A stretch of 25,578 bases of DNA. Source: a virus. Below, one piece after another: positions 1 through 7,049 of this stretch. Every line of letters begins with the position of its first letter. Within the stretch, counting starts at the first letter, position 1. The DNA lies in the IMG/VR virus record IMGVR_UViG_3300020478_000057, positions 1 through 25,578 of that record. The stretch is one strand, 5' to 3'. The position numbers and the translations under genes are program-made. The notes under the pieces were generated by a model, which saw nothing but the letters and a program-made list of their open reading frames with translations, had not been told where the DNA came from and did not search any database.

Positions 1-51
1 GATAGATTAATTAAAGAGTACATAGATGAGGAGTTGGACATAAACGTCTAA
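1..51 (+). CDS. C-terminal end of an unidentified gene
   Basis: The first 16 codons are open in frame 1 and end at a TAA at 49-51, giving a charged tail ending in ELDINV. Too little remains to recognise the protein. The coding end doubles as the left arm of an intrinsic terminator, which supports a genuine gene end. The next genes are a small protein and a tube-fold protein, so this may belong to the upstream structural or recombination block, but that is inference. Confidence 0.5.
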   Translation, partial: DRLIKEYIDEELDINV

Positions 52-64
52 TTCCTCTTTTTTT
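28..64 (+). terminator. Rho-independent terminator overlapping a stop codon
   Basis: A 12-bp stem (28-39 with 46-57, two G-U pairs) closes a six-base loop ATAAAC and is followed by seven T residues at 58-64. The stop codon of the upstream gene lies in the 3' arm. This is a textbook intrinsic terminator and separates the upstream gene from the uvsY/uvsW group. Confidence 0.9.
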
Positions 65-95
65 ATGCTAAATTATACTATACACTTAGTATCAA

Positions 96-272
96 ATGAA
101 ACAAGCTATGAATGGCAGAGTGAGAAAAGTTGACATCATACCTCGTATTCATAAGATCAAGACAGGTATAGACAACAAGAGTTGGTATTCGGATTGGAGT
201 GACAAAGAAAGGTGGGCTGCTCAACAAGCCCTAAATAATGTATTAGATGTATTAGACGAATACTGGGAATGA
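96..272 (+). CDS. small conserved-looking protein upstream of the tube-fold gene
   Basis: A 58-codon ORF with an ATG at 96. Its TGA stop (270-272) overlaps the ATG of the next gene (269) as ATGA, the junction used throughout this window, which is good evidence that it is translated. The protein is basic at the N-terminus (MKQAMNGRVRKVD) and has a Trp-rich, acidic C-terminal half (SWYSDWSDKERW, ending LDEYWE). No domain is recognised. A TATACTATA stretch lies at 74-82, but no good -35 box is visible before it. An internal ATG at 108 is an alternative start. Confidence 0.65.
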   Translation: MKQAMNGRVRKVDIIPRIHKIKTGIDNKSWYSDWSDKERWAAQQALNNVLDVLDEYWE

Positions 273-823
273 CTTCCAGCAAATTATTTTCACCCGAATC
301 AAAAAACTTTTTATCTCCTGTTGGATTTAAGTTCATCATAGAGAGGATACCTACTGTAGATTTCTTTTGTCAGTCAGTTAATATCCCTGAGATGAGTATC
401 GGTGTAAGAACCATAGACAACAGAGTAAAAGCATATGATGTTCCTGGTGATAAGATGACACAGGGAGATCTCCAGCTGTCATTCATGATCAATGAGAACA
501 TGGATAACTTCTATGAAGTATACAACTGGTTAAAGGGATTAACTAATCCTAAATCTGAACGACAGTTCTTTGATTATATCAATACTGTAGATGAGCCAGG
601 TAGAAAGAGTTCTTTTAATAAGATCACTACTGACGCACAACTAAAGATTTTAGATAGCAACTTCAATACTATCACCACAGCAAAGTTTCTGAACATATTC
701 CCTGTGTCTTTAAGTGGGGTTAGGTTCACAGCAGATGCTAATGACATTGATTACGTCACAGCAGATGCTACTTTCAAGTACACGTTAATGGAATTTATTA
801 ATAGCGACGGAAAAATTATATGA
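269..823 (+). CDS. tail-tube-fold virion protein (gp19/gp54-like)
   Basis: A 184-residue protein with the pattern of the T4-like tail tube fold. The N-terminal strand (GFKFIIERIPTVDFFCQSVN) is followed by a proline turn (IPEMSIG). A central stretch reads GDLQLSFMINENMDNFYEVY, where T4 gp19 has a comparable 'GDRTFDDWTVTVMNDE' segment. The last third is beta-rich (LKILDSNFN, FPVSLSGV) and ends in TADATFKYTLMEF. Tube, tube-initiator and tube-cap proteins (gp19, gp54, gp48) share this fold, so which one is not settled; length is closest to gp19, but the position beside uvsY suggests a baseplate or tube-junction protein. It is joined to the upstream ORF and to uvsY by ATGA overlaps. Confidence 0.6.
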   Translation: MTSSKLFSPESKNFLSPVGFKFIIERIPTVDFFCQSVNIPEMSIGVRTIDNRVKAYDVPGDKMTQGDLQLSFMINENMDNFYEVYNWLKGLTNPKSERQFFDYINTVDEPGRKSSFNKITTDAQLKILDSNFNTITTAKFLNIFPVSLSGVRFTADANDIDYVTADATFKYTLMEFINSDGKII

Positions 824-1233
824 ACCTTGAATTGATCGAGGGTCTTTGGGAAAAAGACTCTCAACTAGATGATGAAAAATTAGATCACGACTCACTAGCG
901 ATTCCTAGGAAGCACGCTAAATATCTTCAGTTGCTTAACCAAGTAACGATGCTCAGAGATGAGCATGAGTTAAAACTGAAGACACTTTACCGTGAACTTT
1001 GGGAATTTTATACAGGAAAATCTGAGAAGCCATTCCCCATTAAACTTTTAAAAACAGATGTCTCCATCTACATAGACTCTGATGAAAAATACCAGAAGGC
1101 TTGTCTCAAACTGAAGTATTATAACCAGATGATAGATGCTCTTAAGAGTATTCTAACGGCAGTGAACAACCAGTCCTTTCAAATTAAGAATGCGATTGAG
1201 TTTGCCAAGATGCTAAAAGGCTACGATGTCTAA
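820..1233 (+). CDS. uvsY: UvsY recombination mediator
   Basis: A protein of 137 residues, the same length as T4 UvsY. The C-terminal half resembles the family: a segment IYIDSDEKYQKACLKLKYYN, then an amphipathic region (MIDALKSILTAVNNQSFQIK) and a final helix IEFAKMLKG. In T4, UvsY is a ring-forming mediator that loads UvsX recombinase onto single-stranded DNA coated with gp32. The N-terminal half is helical and charged. It overlaps the preceding gene by four bases and uvsW by eight; uvsY and uvsW are also near neighbours in T4. UvsX is encoded in this window at 22080. Confidence 0.85.
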   Translation: MNLELIEGLWEKDSQLDDEKLDHDSLAIPRKHAKYLQLLNQVTMLRDEHELKLKTLYRELWEFYTGKSEKPFPIKLLKTDVSIYIDSDEKYQKACLKLKYYNQMIDALKSILTAVNNQSFQIKNAIEFAKMLKGYDV

Positions 1234-2695
1234 TATCACCATCGAGAAGAAGAATGAGGTCTATCTTAGGGTAGGCTGCGAACCCCATGTGGGTATGGAA
1301 CTGGCAGACGAGTTCACCTTTGAGGTGCCTGAAGCAAAGTTTATGTCAGCCTATAGGAAAAGGTATTGGGATGGAAAAATCAAACTATTCTCCCCAGGTA
1401 CGGGTGAGATTTATGCTGGTCTTCTACCTTACGTTACTTCTTTTCTACAAGAACGGGGGTACCGATATGTTTACGTGGACAACGAAGTCTACGGACTACC
1501 ATCGGAAGTGGATGACCTTGTTACGCCTCAAGGGGTTGGGGAATTCGTAAAGACTCTGAACTTACCACTCAAGGTAAGGGACTATCAGTACAAAGCAATC
1601 TATGAGGCAATGAAACATAGGAGAAAACTACTCCTATCACCTACTGCCTCTGGTAAATCACTTATGATCTATGCTCTCACTAGGTTTTGGGAGAGAAAGA
1701 ATTTACGTACACTGATAGTAGTCCCTACTACATCACTGGTAGAGCAGATGTTTAAGGATTTTAAAGACTATGGTTGGGATTCTAAGTACCATTGTCACAA
1801 AGTATATGGTGGTGCGTCACCCATTTCTAAGAAAGATGTTATTATAACTACATGGCAATCAATCTATAAGTTACCTAAGACATACTTTAAACAGTTTGGT
1901 GCTATCATAGGTGATGAGGCACATCAGTTCAAAGCAAAGTCTTTAACTAAGATCATGAATAAACTTTATGATTGTAAGTATAGAATTGGTTTCACTGGTA
2001 CACTAGACGGTCTACAAACAAACCGCTTAGTCTTAGAGGGTGTCTTTGGTTCAGTCGATAAGGTAACTAAGACTGAGAAATTAATCAAGGAAGGGCACCT
2101 ATCTGATTTTGAGATCAAGGTACTACTGCTTAAGCATGACAAGCAGACCTTTGAAACCTACCAGGATGAAATGGAATACCTCTGTGCTCATCCTTCTAGG
2201 AATAGATTCATACGTAACCTAGTCTGTGACCTTAAGGGTAACACTCTCGTGTTATTTAATTACGTAGAGAAACATGGGTTGCCATTATTTGAATTAATAA
2301 ATAATAAAACAGGGGACAACCGTCAGGTGTTCTTGGTTCATGGAGGAGTTGATGTTGAGGATCGTGAGAAGGCAAGATCTATTGCTGAGACCACAAACAA
2401 TTCAATCATTGTTGCGTCATACGGTACCTTTAGCACGGGTATTAATATTAGGAATCTTAATAACGTCGTGTTCGCATCCCCCTCTAAGTCCCGCATCAGA
2501 AATTTACAGTCCATTGGAAGAGTTCTCCGCAAAGGAACTAATAAAAGTAAAGCTGTATTATATGACATAGCAGACGACATCACCAAGGGTGGTCGTCGCA
2601 ACTACACCCTCAACCATTTGATTGAGAGGGTGAAGATATACAATGAAGAAAGTTTTGATTATGAATTTATTGACGTTAATTTACGAAACAAATAA
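1226..2695 (+). CDS. uvsW: UvsW RNA-DNA and branched-DNA helicase
   Basis: A 489-residue superfamily 2 helicase. The N-terminal ~90 residues contain the UvsW-type pattern (EAKFMSAYRKRYWDGKIKLF, YAGLLPYV). Walker A is PTASGKS with K144; the DEAH box is at D230-H233; motif III-like FTGT follows; motif VI is QSIGRVLRKG near the C-terminus. T4 UvsW unwinds R-loops and drives branch migration and fork regression, shifting replication from origin-dependent to recombination-dependent initiation. The start at 1226 overlaps the uvsY stop, so the two are probably co-translated. Length is close to that of T4 UvsW and no key motif is missing. Confidence 0.95.
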   Translation: MSNITIEKKNEVYLRVGCEPHVGMELADEFTFEVPEAKFMSAYRKRYWDGKIKLFSPGTGEIYAGLLPYVTSFLQERGYRYVYVDNEVYGLPSEVDDLVTPQGVGEFVKTLNLPLKVRDYQYKAIYEAMKHRRKLLLSPTASGKSLMIYALTRFWERKNLRTLIVVPTTSLVEQMFKDFKDYGWDSKYHCHKVYGGASPISKKDVIITTWQSIYKLPKTYFKQFGAIIGDEAHQFKAKSLTKIMNKLYDCKYRIGFTGTLDGLQTNRLVLEGVFGSVDKVTKTEKLIKEGHLSDFEIKVLLLKHDKQTFETYQDEMEYLCAHPSRNRFIRNLVCDLKGNTLVLFNYVEKHGLPLFELINNKTGDNRQVFLVHGGVDVEDREKARSIAETTNNSIIVASYGTFSTGINIRNLNNVVFASPSKSRIRNLQSIGRVLRKGTNKSKAVLYDIADDITKGGRRNYTLNHLIERVKIYNEESFDYEFIDVNLRNK

Positions 2696-2696
2696 C

Positions 2697-3083
2697 ATGC
2701 CAACCGACGAAGAATTTTTAGGTGCTATTAAAATGGTATCTGGAGAGGAAGTTCTATCAAAGGTGACATCTGTTTCTGACGAGAACGGGGATTATCTTAT
2801 TTTAAATAATCCAATCGTTGTTGAAGAGGTTACAATGCATCAGAAAATTGGTGCTAAGGTATCACCTTGGATGAAGTTTTCAAAGGAAGAGGAATTTATA
2901 GTACCGCTTGATAGAATTATTACTGTGGTAGAATGTGATCCTGAAGTAAAGATGTTCTACGAACTATCCCTCAGAAGGATCGACCCTTTACAACATCCCC
3001 CTAGAAGAGGGAAGGGGCGGGTAGGAACTGTTGACGAAGCAAGGAATCATCTAGAGATTCTCTTTAATAAAAAGAACCAATAG
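2697..3083 (+). CDS. Sm-like (LSm-fold) protein, copy 1
   Basis: The ATG at 2697 lies one base after the uvsW stop and gives 128 residues; the open frame extends further upstream but only inside uvsW. The first 60 residues show the Sm-type pattern: IKMVSGEEVLSKVTSV, then YLILNNPIVVEEV. These are followed by SPWMKFSKEEEFIVPLDRI and a valine-rich final strand (ITVVECDPEVK). The same order (GE-V, YxxxxP, PW, D..I, V.EP) recurs in the proteins at 18557, 18952 and 19352, so the four are paralogues. A metagenomic Sm-like protein of presumed cyanophage origin has a solved structure, but the phage function is unknown. RNA binding is inferred from the fold only. Confidence 0.6.
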   Translation: MPTDEEFLGAIKMVSGEEVLSKVTSVSDENGDYLILNNPIVVEEVTMHQKIGAKVSPWMKFSKEEEFIVPLDRIITVVECDPEVKMFYELSLRRIDPLQHPPRRGKGRVGTVDEARNHLEILFNKKNQ

Positions 3084-3124
3084 CTTCCCTTGAAACTGCC
3101 ACACAGTTAGTGTACACGTATTCT

Positions 3125-3153
3125 GGAACCTTGTCAAGCTTGACGTTTGTTCC
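3125..3153. repeat. inverted repeat over the gp55 promoter -35 box
   Basis: A perfect 12-bp palindrome GTCAAGCTTGAC occupies 3133-3144 and is flanked by a second inverted pair, GGAAC (3125-3129) and GTTCC (3149-3153). The centre overlaps the TTGACG -35 hexamer (3140-3145). The placement suits an operator for a dimeric repressor or activator. It has no loop and no T-run, so it is unlikely to be a terminator. Confidence 0.65.
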
Positions 3154-3168
3154 TTAACATACTATACT
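3140..3168 (+). promoter_or_regulatory. sigma70-type promoter for gp55
   Basis: TTGACG (3140-3145), a 17-bp spacer and TATACT (3163-3168). The predicted transcription start is near 3175, about 15 bases before the gp55 ATG. Twenty-one bases separate the -10 box from the ATG, the same distance as at the promoters before 18557 and 25396. Confidence 0.75.
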
Positions 3169-3181
3169 ATATGTACATACA
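3166..3181 (+). repeat. leader motif ACTATATGTACATACA, copy 1
   Basis: A 16-base motif that recurs before the genes at 7050 (13 of 16 identical) and 9893 (15 of 16). The nine bases GTACATACA are identical in all three. It spans the end of the -10 box and the expected transcription start. It contains the palindrome TATGTACATA (3170-3179, allowing one base). It may be part of a promoter class or an operator. Confidence 0.55.
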
Positions 3182-3189
3182 AACTGAGT

Positions 3190-3651
3190 ATGAAAAAGAA
3201 GTCCGAGCACTACGTAAATAATAAGGAATTTCTAGAAGCCCTGGTAGAATTCAAAGCAGCATGTAAAATTGCTGAAGAGAATGATGCGCCAAGACCACAG
3301 ATATCAAACTATATTGGTTCTTGCTTTCTAAAGATTGCTACTCACCTATCATACAAACCAAACTTTGTGAACTATATGTTCAGAGAGGACATGATATGTG
3401 ATGGTATAGAGAACTGTGTACAGTATATCCAGAACTTTGATCCCGCAAAGTCTAGTAATCCTTTTGCTTATTTCACTCAGATTATATACTACGCTTTCTT
3501 AAGACGGATCTCTAAAGAGAAACGACAACTAGAGATCAAGAACAAGATCATTACTAAGTCTGGATACGATCAAGTATTCCATACTGATGATAGCACCAGT
3601 CACTCTGACTATAACACTATCAAAGAAAACGTACAGGTAAAATCAAATTGA
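3190..3651 (+). CDS. 55: gp55 late-transcription sigma factor
   Basis: A 153-residue protein with the typical gp55 core: an acidic, helical N-terminus, then a region-2-like segment (MICDGIENCVQYIQNFDP, SSNPFAYFTQIIYYAFLRRI, SKEKRQ). T4 gp55 is 185 residues; it directs RNA polymerase to TATAAATA late promoters and is activated by the gp45 clamp, also encoded here. The weak tail (residues 125-153) is variable. The gene has its own sigma70-like promoter with a leader of about 15 bases and no clear Shine-Dalgarno. TATAAATA-like boxes occur in this window at 18483 and 25188. Confidence 0.93.
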   Translation: MKKKSEHYVNNKEFLEALVEFKAACKIAEENDAPRPQISNYIGSCFLKIATHLSYKPNFVNYMFREDMICDGIENCVQYIQNFDPAKSSNPFAYFTQIIYYAFLRRISKEKRQLEIKNKIITKSGYDQVFHTDDSTSHSDYNTIKENVQVKSN

Positions 3652-4682
3652 AGGTAGCAATAATAACAGACCAGCACTTCGGTGCGAGGAAGTCTAGTCG
3701 GATTTTTCATGAATACTTTAAAGATTTTTACGACAATGTATTCTTTCCTACCTTAGAGAAGGAGAATATTAAGGTAGTCTTTGATTTAGGAGATACATTT
3801 GACAATAGAAAAGCAGTAGATATATGGTCAGTTAATTGGTCAAGGAAATATTACTTCGATAGACTACAGGAGATGGGCATAGAGGTTCATTCTCTAGTGG
3901 GTAACCATACAGCATACTATAAGGACACAAACAAGATCAATACACTGGAGAATTTCCTAGGGGAATATCCTAATGTTAAGATTTACGACAGTCCTACTGA
4001 AGTTATGATTGGTGGGCTACCTATACTATTCATTCCATGGATATGTCAGGACAATCAGGAAGAAACATATAAACTCATAGAAGAAACAGAATGTGAGGTG
4101 GCCATGGGTCACCTAGAACTCAATGGATTTGAGGCACATAAAGGATTCATTATGAATCATGGTATAGATAAGGGTCTCTTCTCTAAGTTTAAGCAGGTCT
4201 TCTCAGGTCACTATCATACTAAGTCTAGTCATGAGAACTGTCACTACCTAGGTAACCCCTACCAGATATACTGGAACGATTGGGGTGATGAGAGAGGGTT
4301 CCATATCTACGATACTAATACTCTTAACAAGACTTTCTATGAAAATCCATACAAGATATTTGCTAAGGTATTCTATGATGAAAGAAAACTACCTGACCCT
4401 AAGGAATATAGTGGTAAGATAGTTAAAGTCATCGTAGAGAGGAAGACAGACCCCGCTAAGTTTGAATATTTTATCAGTCAGCTATACGTAAATGGTGTCC
4501 ATGAGATCAAAGTTGTAGAGGATTCCTCATTCGAGTCACAGTTAGAAGACAGCCTAGATATAGAAAAGGAAGATACCCTAACCATACTAGAACAGTATGT
4601 GGATGGCATGGAGTACCATGACAAGGACGGTATCAAGGTATTATTAAAATCATTATATGTAGAAGCTCTAGAAATGGTATGA
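3648..4682 (+). CDS. 47: gp47 Mre11-like nuclease subunit
   Basis: A 344-residue calcineurin-like phosphoesterase with the full motif set: D8-x-H10 (TDQHFG), GD49 (LGDTFDN), GNH (85-87), GHLE near residue 155 and GHYHTK (187-192). With gp46 it forms the Mre11/Rad50-type complex that resects DNA ends for recombination and degrades host DNA. It starts with TTG, and TTGA overlaps the gp55 stop. The length matches T4 gp47 (339 residues). The DUF3110 gene follows with another four-base overlap, placing one small gene between gp47 and gp46. Confidence 0.96.
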   Translation: MKVAIITDQHFGARKSSRIFHEYFKDFYDNVFFPTLEKENIKVVFDLGDTFDNRKAVDIWSVNWSRKYYFDRLQEMGIEVHSLVGNHTAYYKDTNKINTLENFLGEYPNVKIYDSPTEVMIGGLPILFIPWICQDNQEETYKLIEETECEVAMGHLELNGFEAHKGFIMNHGIDKGLFSKFKQVFSGHYHTKSSHENCHYLGNPYQIYWNDWGDERGFHIYDTNTLNKTFYENPYKIFAKVFYDERKLPDPKEYSGKIVKVIVERKTDPAKFEYFISQLYVNGVHEIKVVEDSSFESQLEDSLDIEKEDTLTILEQYVDGMEYHDKDGIKVLLKSLYVEALEMV

Positions 4683-4939
4683 CAATGTTCGTCCTAACAT
4701 TAAAAGGTAAAGAAGACGAGGGTGCTTACTCAGTCGAAGACGAGACTGGGAAGACTCTTTACCTTTTTGTTGACAAAGAGGACGCAATACGCTATGCTGG
4801 TTTACTAGAGGCCGACGACTACCCAGAAATGACTGTGGTAGAAGTGAGCGAGAGAGAAGCGATTGGTGCTTGTGAAGAGCACAATCATCCATACTATGTG
4901 ATCACTCCTGATCAGATTGTAATTCCCCCTGATTTTTAA
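4679..4939 (+). CDS. DUF3110 family protein, cyanobacterial type
   Basis: An 86-residue protein that fits the DUF3110 family found widely in cyanobacteria: an N-terminal FVLTLKGKEDEGAYSV, then LYLFVDKEDAIRYAGLLEAD, DYPEMTVVEVSEREAIG, and a C-terminal YYVITPDQIVIPP. The family's typical layout (xVLLFN..ENEGIYT, ...DA.R.A.LLEAQ.FP.P.VE.I, ...LVP...PP) is recognisable throughout. Its function is not known to me. It is inserted between gp47 and gp46 with an ATGA overlap, so it is probably made together with the nuclease complex. Family assignment is from memory of the pattern; a profile search would settle it. Confidence 0.7.
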   Translation: MTMFVLTLKGKEDEGAYSVEDETGKTLYLFVDKEDAIRYAGLLEADDYPEMTVVEVSEREAIGACEEHNHPYYVITPDQIVIPPDF

Positions 4940-4951
4940 TTTGTCTAAATT

Positions 4952-6673
4952 ATGATTATATTCAAGAAGATCAGATGGAAGAATTTCCTTTCAACTGGTA
5001 ATTCTTACACTGAAATTGACTTGAATGGGTCTCCATCTACATTAATAGTCGGCACTAACGGAGCAGGGAAGAGCACATTGCTTGATGCTATATGCTATGC
5101 CCTGTTCAAGAAACCATTTCGTAAGATATCTCAGAGTCAGTTGGTCAATGCGGTCAACGAAAAGGATACTCTCGTAGAAATTAATTTTGAAATTGGCAGT
5201 ACCCAGTGGACTGTCAAGCGAGGGATGAAACCTAACATCTTTGAGATCTATAGGGATGGTACGGTACTCAATCAAGAGTCCAACCAGAGAGATCAACAGG
5301 TATGGTTGGAACAGTCTGTGTTGAAGCTTAACTATAAGTCATTCACACAGGTGGTGATACTAGGTTCTAGTACATTTGTTCCCTTCATGCAGTTGACCTC
5401 TGTACATCGTAGAGAAGTTATTGAGGATCTACTTGATATTAAGATCTTTTCTACCATGAGTTCTATCCTTAAGGAGAGAGCAAAGGGAGTGAGGGACTCA
5501 CTTACTAAACAGGAGTATGACCTTGACCTTATAAAGGAGAAGGTAGAGATCCAGAAGAGGTTTATTGCTGATCTTAAGCAGCAAAACCAGGACAATAGGA
5601 AATCTAAGCAAGCAGACATTGAAGTTCTAGACCAAGATATTCTCAGACTTGACCAATTAATCCATCAAGGATCTGAGAGTGTCTCTGCTCTAGAAAAAGA
5701 GGTGGATGCTCTTGGTGATGCTAGTAGTAAGGTAGGTGAGTTCACACTTTTTAAAGCAAAGTTTGACGATAAGAAAGAGCGTCTAAATAAAGAGTTAGAA
5801 TTTTTCAATAAGCATGATAACTGTCCGACTTGTAGGCAAACAATCCCTGATAGCCTACGCAAAGACAAGCAGGGAGGCATTGACTCACAGCTTCAAGAAC
5901 TTGCTACCGCTACCGAGAAAGTAAAATTAGAAATTGAGAAATGGAGTGCTGATCTCAAGGTAAAAGAGGGTAAAATTAAGGAGATTAGGAAGCTTCAGAA
6001 TGAGATCACTAAGAATAATAATGAGATAGGGTGGAAGAGAAATTCAATCAAGAAGATAGAGGAAGAGATTGCTAACCCTAAGACAAATAATATTAAGAGA
6101 GAGGAAAAGAACCTTAAAGACCTAGCAACCAAGGGTCTAGAGGCAGAGGTCTCCATGAAAGAGATCAAGAAAAAGAGGGAGAATTTTGACGTAGTATCAA
6201 ACCTTCTTAAAGACACTGGTATTAAGAGTCAGATCATCAAGAAGTATCTACCGATCATGAACAACATGATCAATAAGTACCTTAATGAACTGGATTTCTA
6301 TGTGTCCTTTGAACTCAATGAAAATTTTGAGGAGACTATCAAAGCTAGGTTCAGAGATGAGTTCTCCTATGCTTCTTTCTCTGAAGGAGAGAAGATGAGG
6401 ATCGACCTAGCACTCCTGTTTACGTGGAGAACTATAGCAAAGATGAAAAACAGTGCTAATACTAACCTATTAATACTGGATGAGATCTTTGACAGTTCTC
6501 TTGACATAGCAGGTACGTATGATTTCATGAAAATTCTGAGATCATTTAACGATAGTACAAATGTATTCATTATATCCCATAAACCTGACGTACTACAGGA
6601 TAAATTCGATAGGATCCTCAAGGTTGAGAAGAGACAAAACTTCTCAGTGGTTGCGGAAGAGTCAGGAGTGTGA
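4952..6673 (+). CDS. 46: gp46 Rad50/SbcC-like ATPase subunit
   Basis: A 573-residue SMC-type protein: Walker A GTNGAGKST at 34-42, a Q-loop region following, a long coiled coil (about 165-450) broken by a zinc-hook CPTC at 291-294, the ABC signature SFSEGEKM around S477 and Walker B LLILDEIFD with D510 and E511, then an H-loop FIISHK. It partners gp47 in end resection and recombination-dependent replication. Length is close to T4 gp46 (560). Twelve bases separate it from the DUF3110 gene. Nothing is truncated. Confidence 0.97.
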   Translation: MIIFKKIRWKNFLSTGNSYTEIDLNGSPSTLIVGTNGAGKSTLLDAICYALFKKPFRKISQSQLVNAVNEKDTLVEINFEIGSTQWTVKRGMKPNIFEIYRDGTVLNQESNQRDQQVWLEQSVLKLNYKSFTQVVILGSSTFVPFMQLTSVHRREVIEDLLDIKIFSTMSSILKERAKGVRDSLTKQEYDLDLIKEKVEIQKRFIADLKQQNQDNRKSKQADIEVLDQDILRLDQLIHQGSESVSALEKEVDALGDASSKVGEFTLFKAKFDDKKERLNKELEFFNKHDNCPTCRQTIPDSLRKDKQGGIDSQLQELATATEKVKLEIEKWSADLKVKEGKIKEIRKLQNEITKNNNEIGWKRNSIKKIEEEIANPKTNNIKREEKNLKDLATKGLEAEVSMKEIKKKRENFDVVSNLLKDTGIKSQIIKKYLPIMNNMINKYLNELDFYVSFELNENFEETIKARFRDEFSYASFSEGEKMRIDLALLFTWRTIAKMKNSANTNLLILDEIFDSSLDIAGTYDFMKILRSFNDSTNVFIISHKPDVLQDKFDRILKVEKRQNFSVVAEESGV

Positions 6674-6679
6674 TAGAAT
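6651..6679 (+). promoter_or_regulatory. possible promoter for tRNA-Thr
   Basis: TTGCGG (6651-6656), a 17-bp spacer and TAGAAT (6674-6679) would start transcription about three bases before the tRNA. The -35 matches the consensus at only three of six positions, and the site lies mostly inside gp46, so this is tentative. Confidence 0.25.
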
Positions 6680-6688
6680 CAGTAGGGT

Positions 6689-6760
6689 GCCTCTATAGCT
6701 CAACGGTAGAGCAGTGCTTTTGTAAAGCAAAGGTTGTTGGTTCAAATCCGACTGGAGGCA
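6689..6760 (+). tRNA. tRNA-Thr(UGU)
   Basis: A full cloverleaf of 72 bases. The acceptor stem is GCCTCTA/TGGAGGC with one G-U pair, the D arm is GCTC-loop-GAGC, the T arm is GTTGG-TTCAAAT-CCGAC and the discriminator base is A. The anticodon loop TTTGTAA places TGT at 34-36, which reads ACA threonine codons. The outermost anticodon-stem pair is a G-A mismatch. CCA is not encoded. It lies 15 bases after gp46. Phage tRNAs commonly offset codon-usage differences from the host; that role is inferred. Confidence 0.93.
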
Positions 6761-6780
6761 TGGTCTAAATATATGGTATT

Positions 6781-6960
6781 ATGATTAAAACTCATCTCAT
6801 AGAGAAAAAGAATCCTCAGCACAACCAGGAATGGTCGTGGGAGGAGACCCCAGAGTTACTAGCCGCATTGGAGAAGCTCGATGAAAGTTCCAAACTGGCA
6901 GCATCATTCCAAAAAGGAACAGAAACGCCACCTGAAGCCCCAAGCACTAAGACAAGCTAG
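6781..6960 (+). CDS. small protein after the tRNA
   Basis: A 59-codon ORF from ATG 6781 to TAG 6960, starting MIKTHLIEKKNP. It has a charged core (EWSWEETPELLAALEKLDES) and a Pro/Thr-rich tail. No domain is recognised. It fills most of the gap between the tRNA and the VWA gene, and its composition is that of a real small phage protein. There is no clear Shine-Dalgarno. A CTAAATAT sequence at 6765-6772 could be a weak late-promoter box but is not convincing. Confidence 0.5.
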   Translation: MIKTHLIEKKNPQHNQEWSWEETPELLAALEKLDESSKLAASFQKGTETPPEAPSTKTS

Positions 6961-6994
6961 GGCAAGAAGAAACCAGTTGAAAAAGTGTCTACTC

Positions 6995-7022
6995 AATACC
7001 CCATCCAGACGGAAGGGGTATT
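6995..7022 (+). other. hairpin overlapping the next gene's -10 region
   Basis: AATACCCC (6995-7002) pairs exactly with GGGGTATT (7015-7022), and TCC/GGA (7004-7006 with 7011-7013) extends the pairing inside the loop. No T-run follows, so it is not a standard intrinsic terminator. Its 3' arm touches the TATAGT (7022-7027) box of the following gene. It could end the tRNA/small-ORF transcript, protect RNA ends, or affect the promoter. Confidence 0.6.
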
Positions 7023-7038
7023 ATAGTATGTACATACA
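7023..7038 (+). repeat. leader motif ATAGTATGTACATACA, copy 2
   Basis: The same leader element as before gp55 (copy 1), with GTACATACA at 7030-7038 and a complete palindrome TATGTACATA at 7027-7036. A TATAGT -10-like box is at 7022-7027, 22 bases before the ATG at 7050. No -35 box is visible at the normal distance. Confidence 0.5.
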
Positions 7039-7049
7039 CGGAGGAATTA

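Noticed and set aside
6765-6772. CTAAATAT as late promoter for the small ORF at 6781
   Set aside because: It deviates from TATAAATA and would leave a leader of only about three bases; not strong enough to list as a feature.
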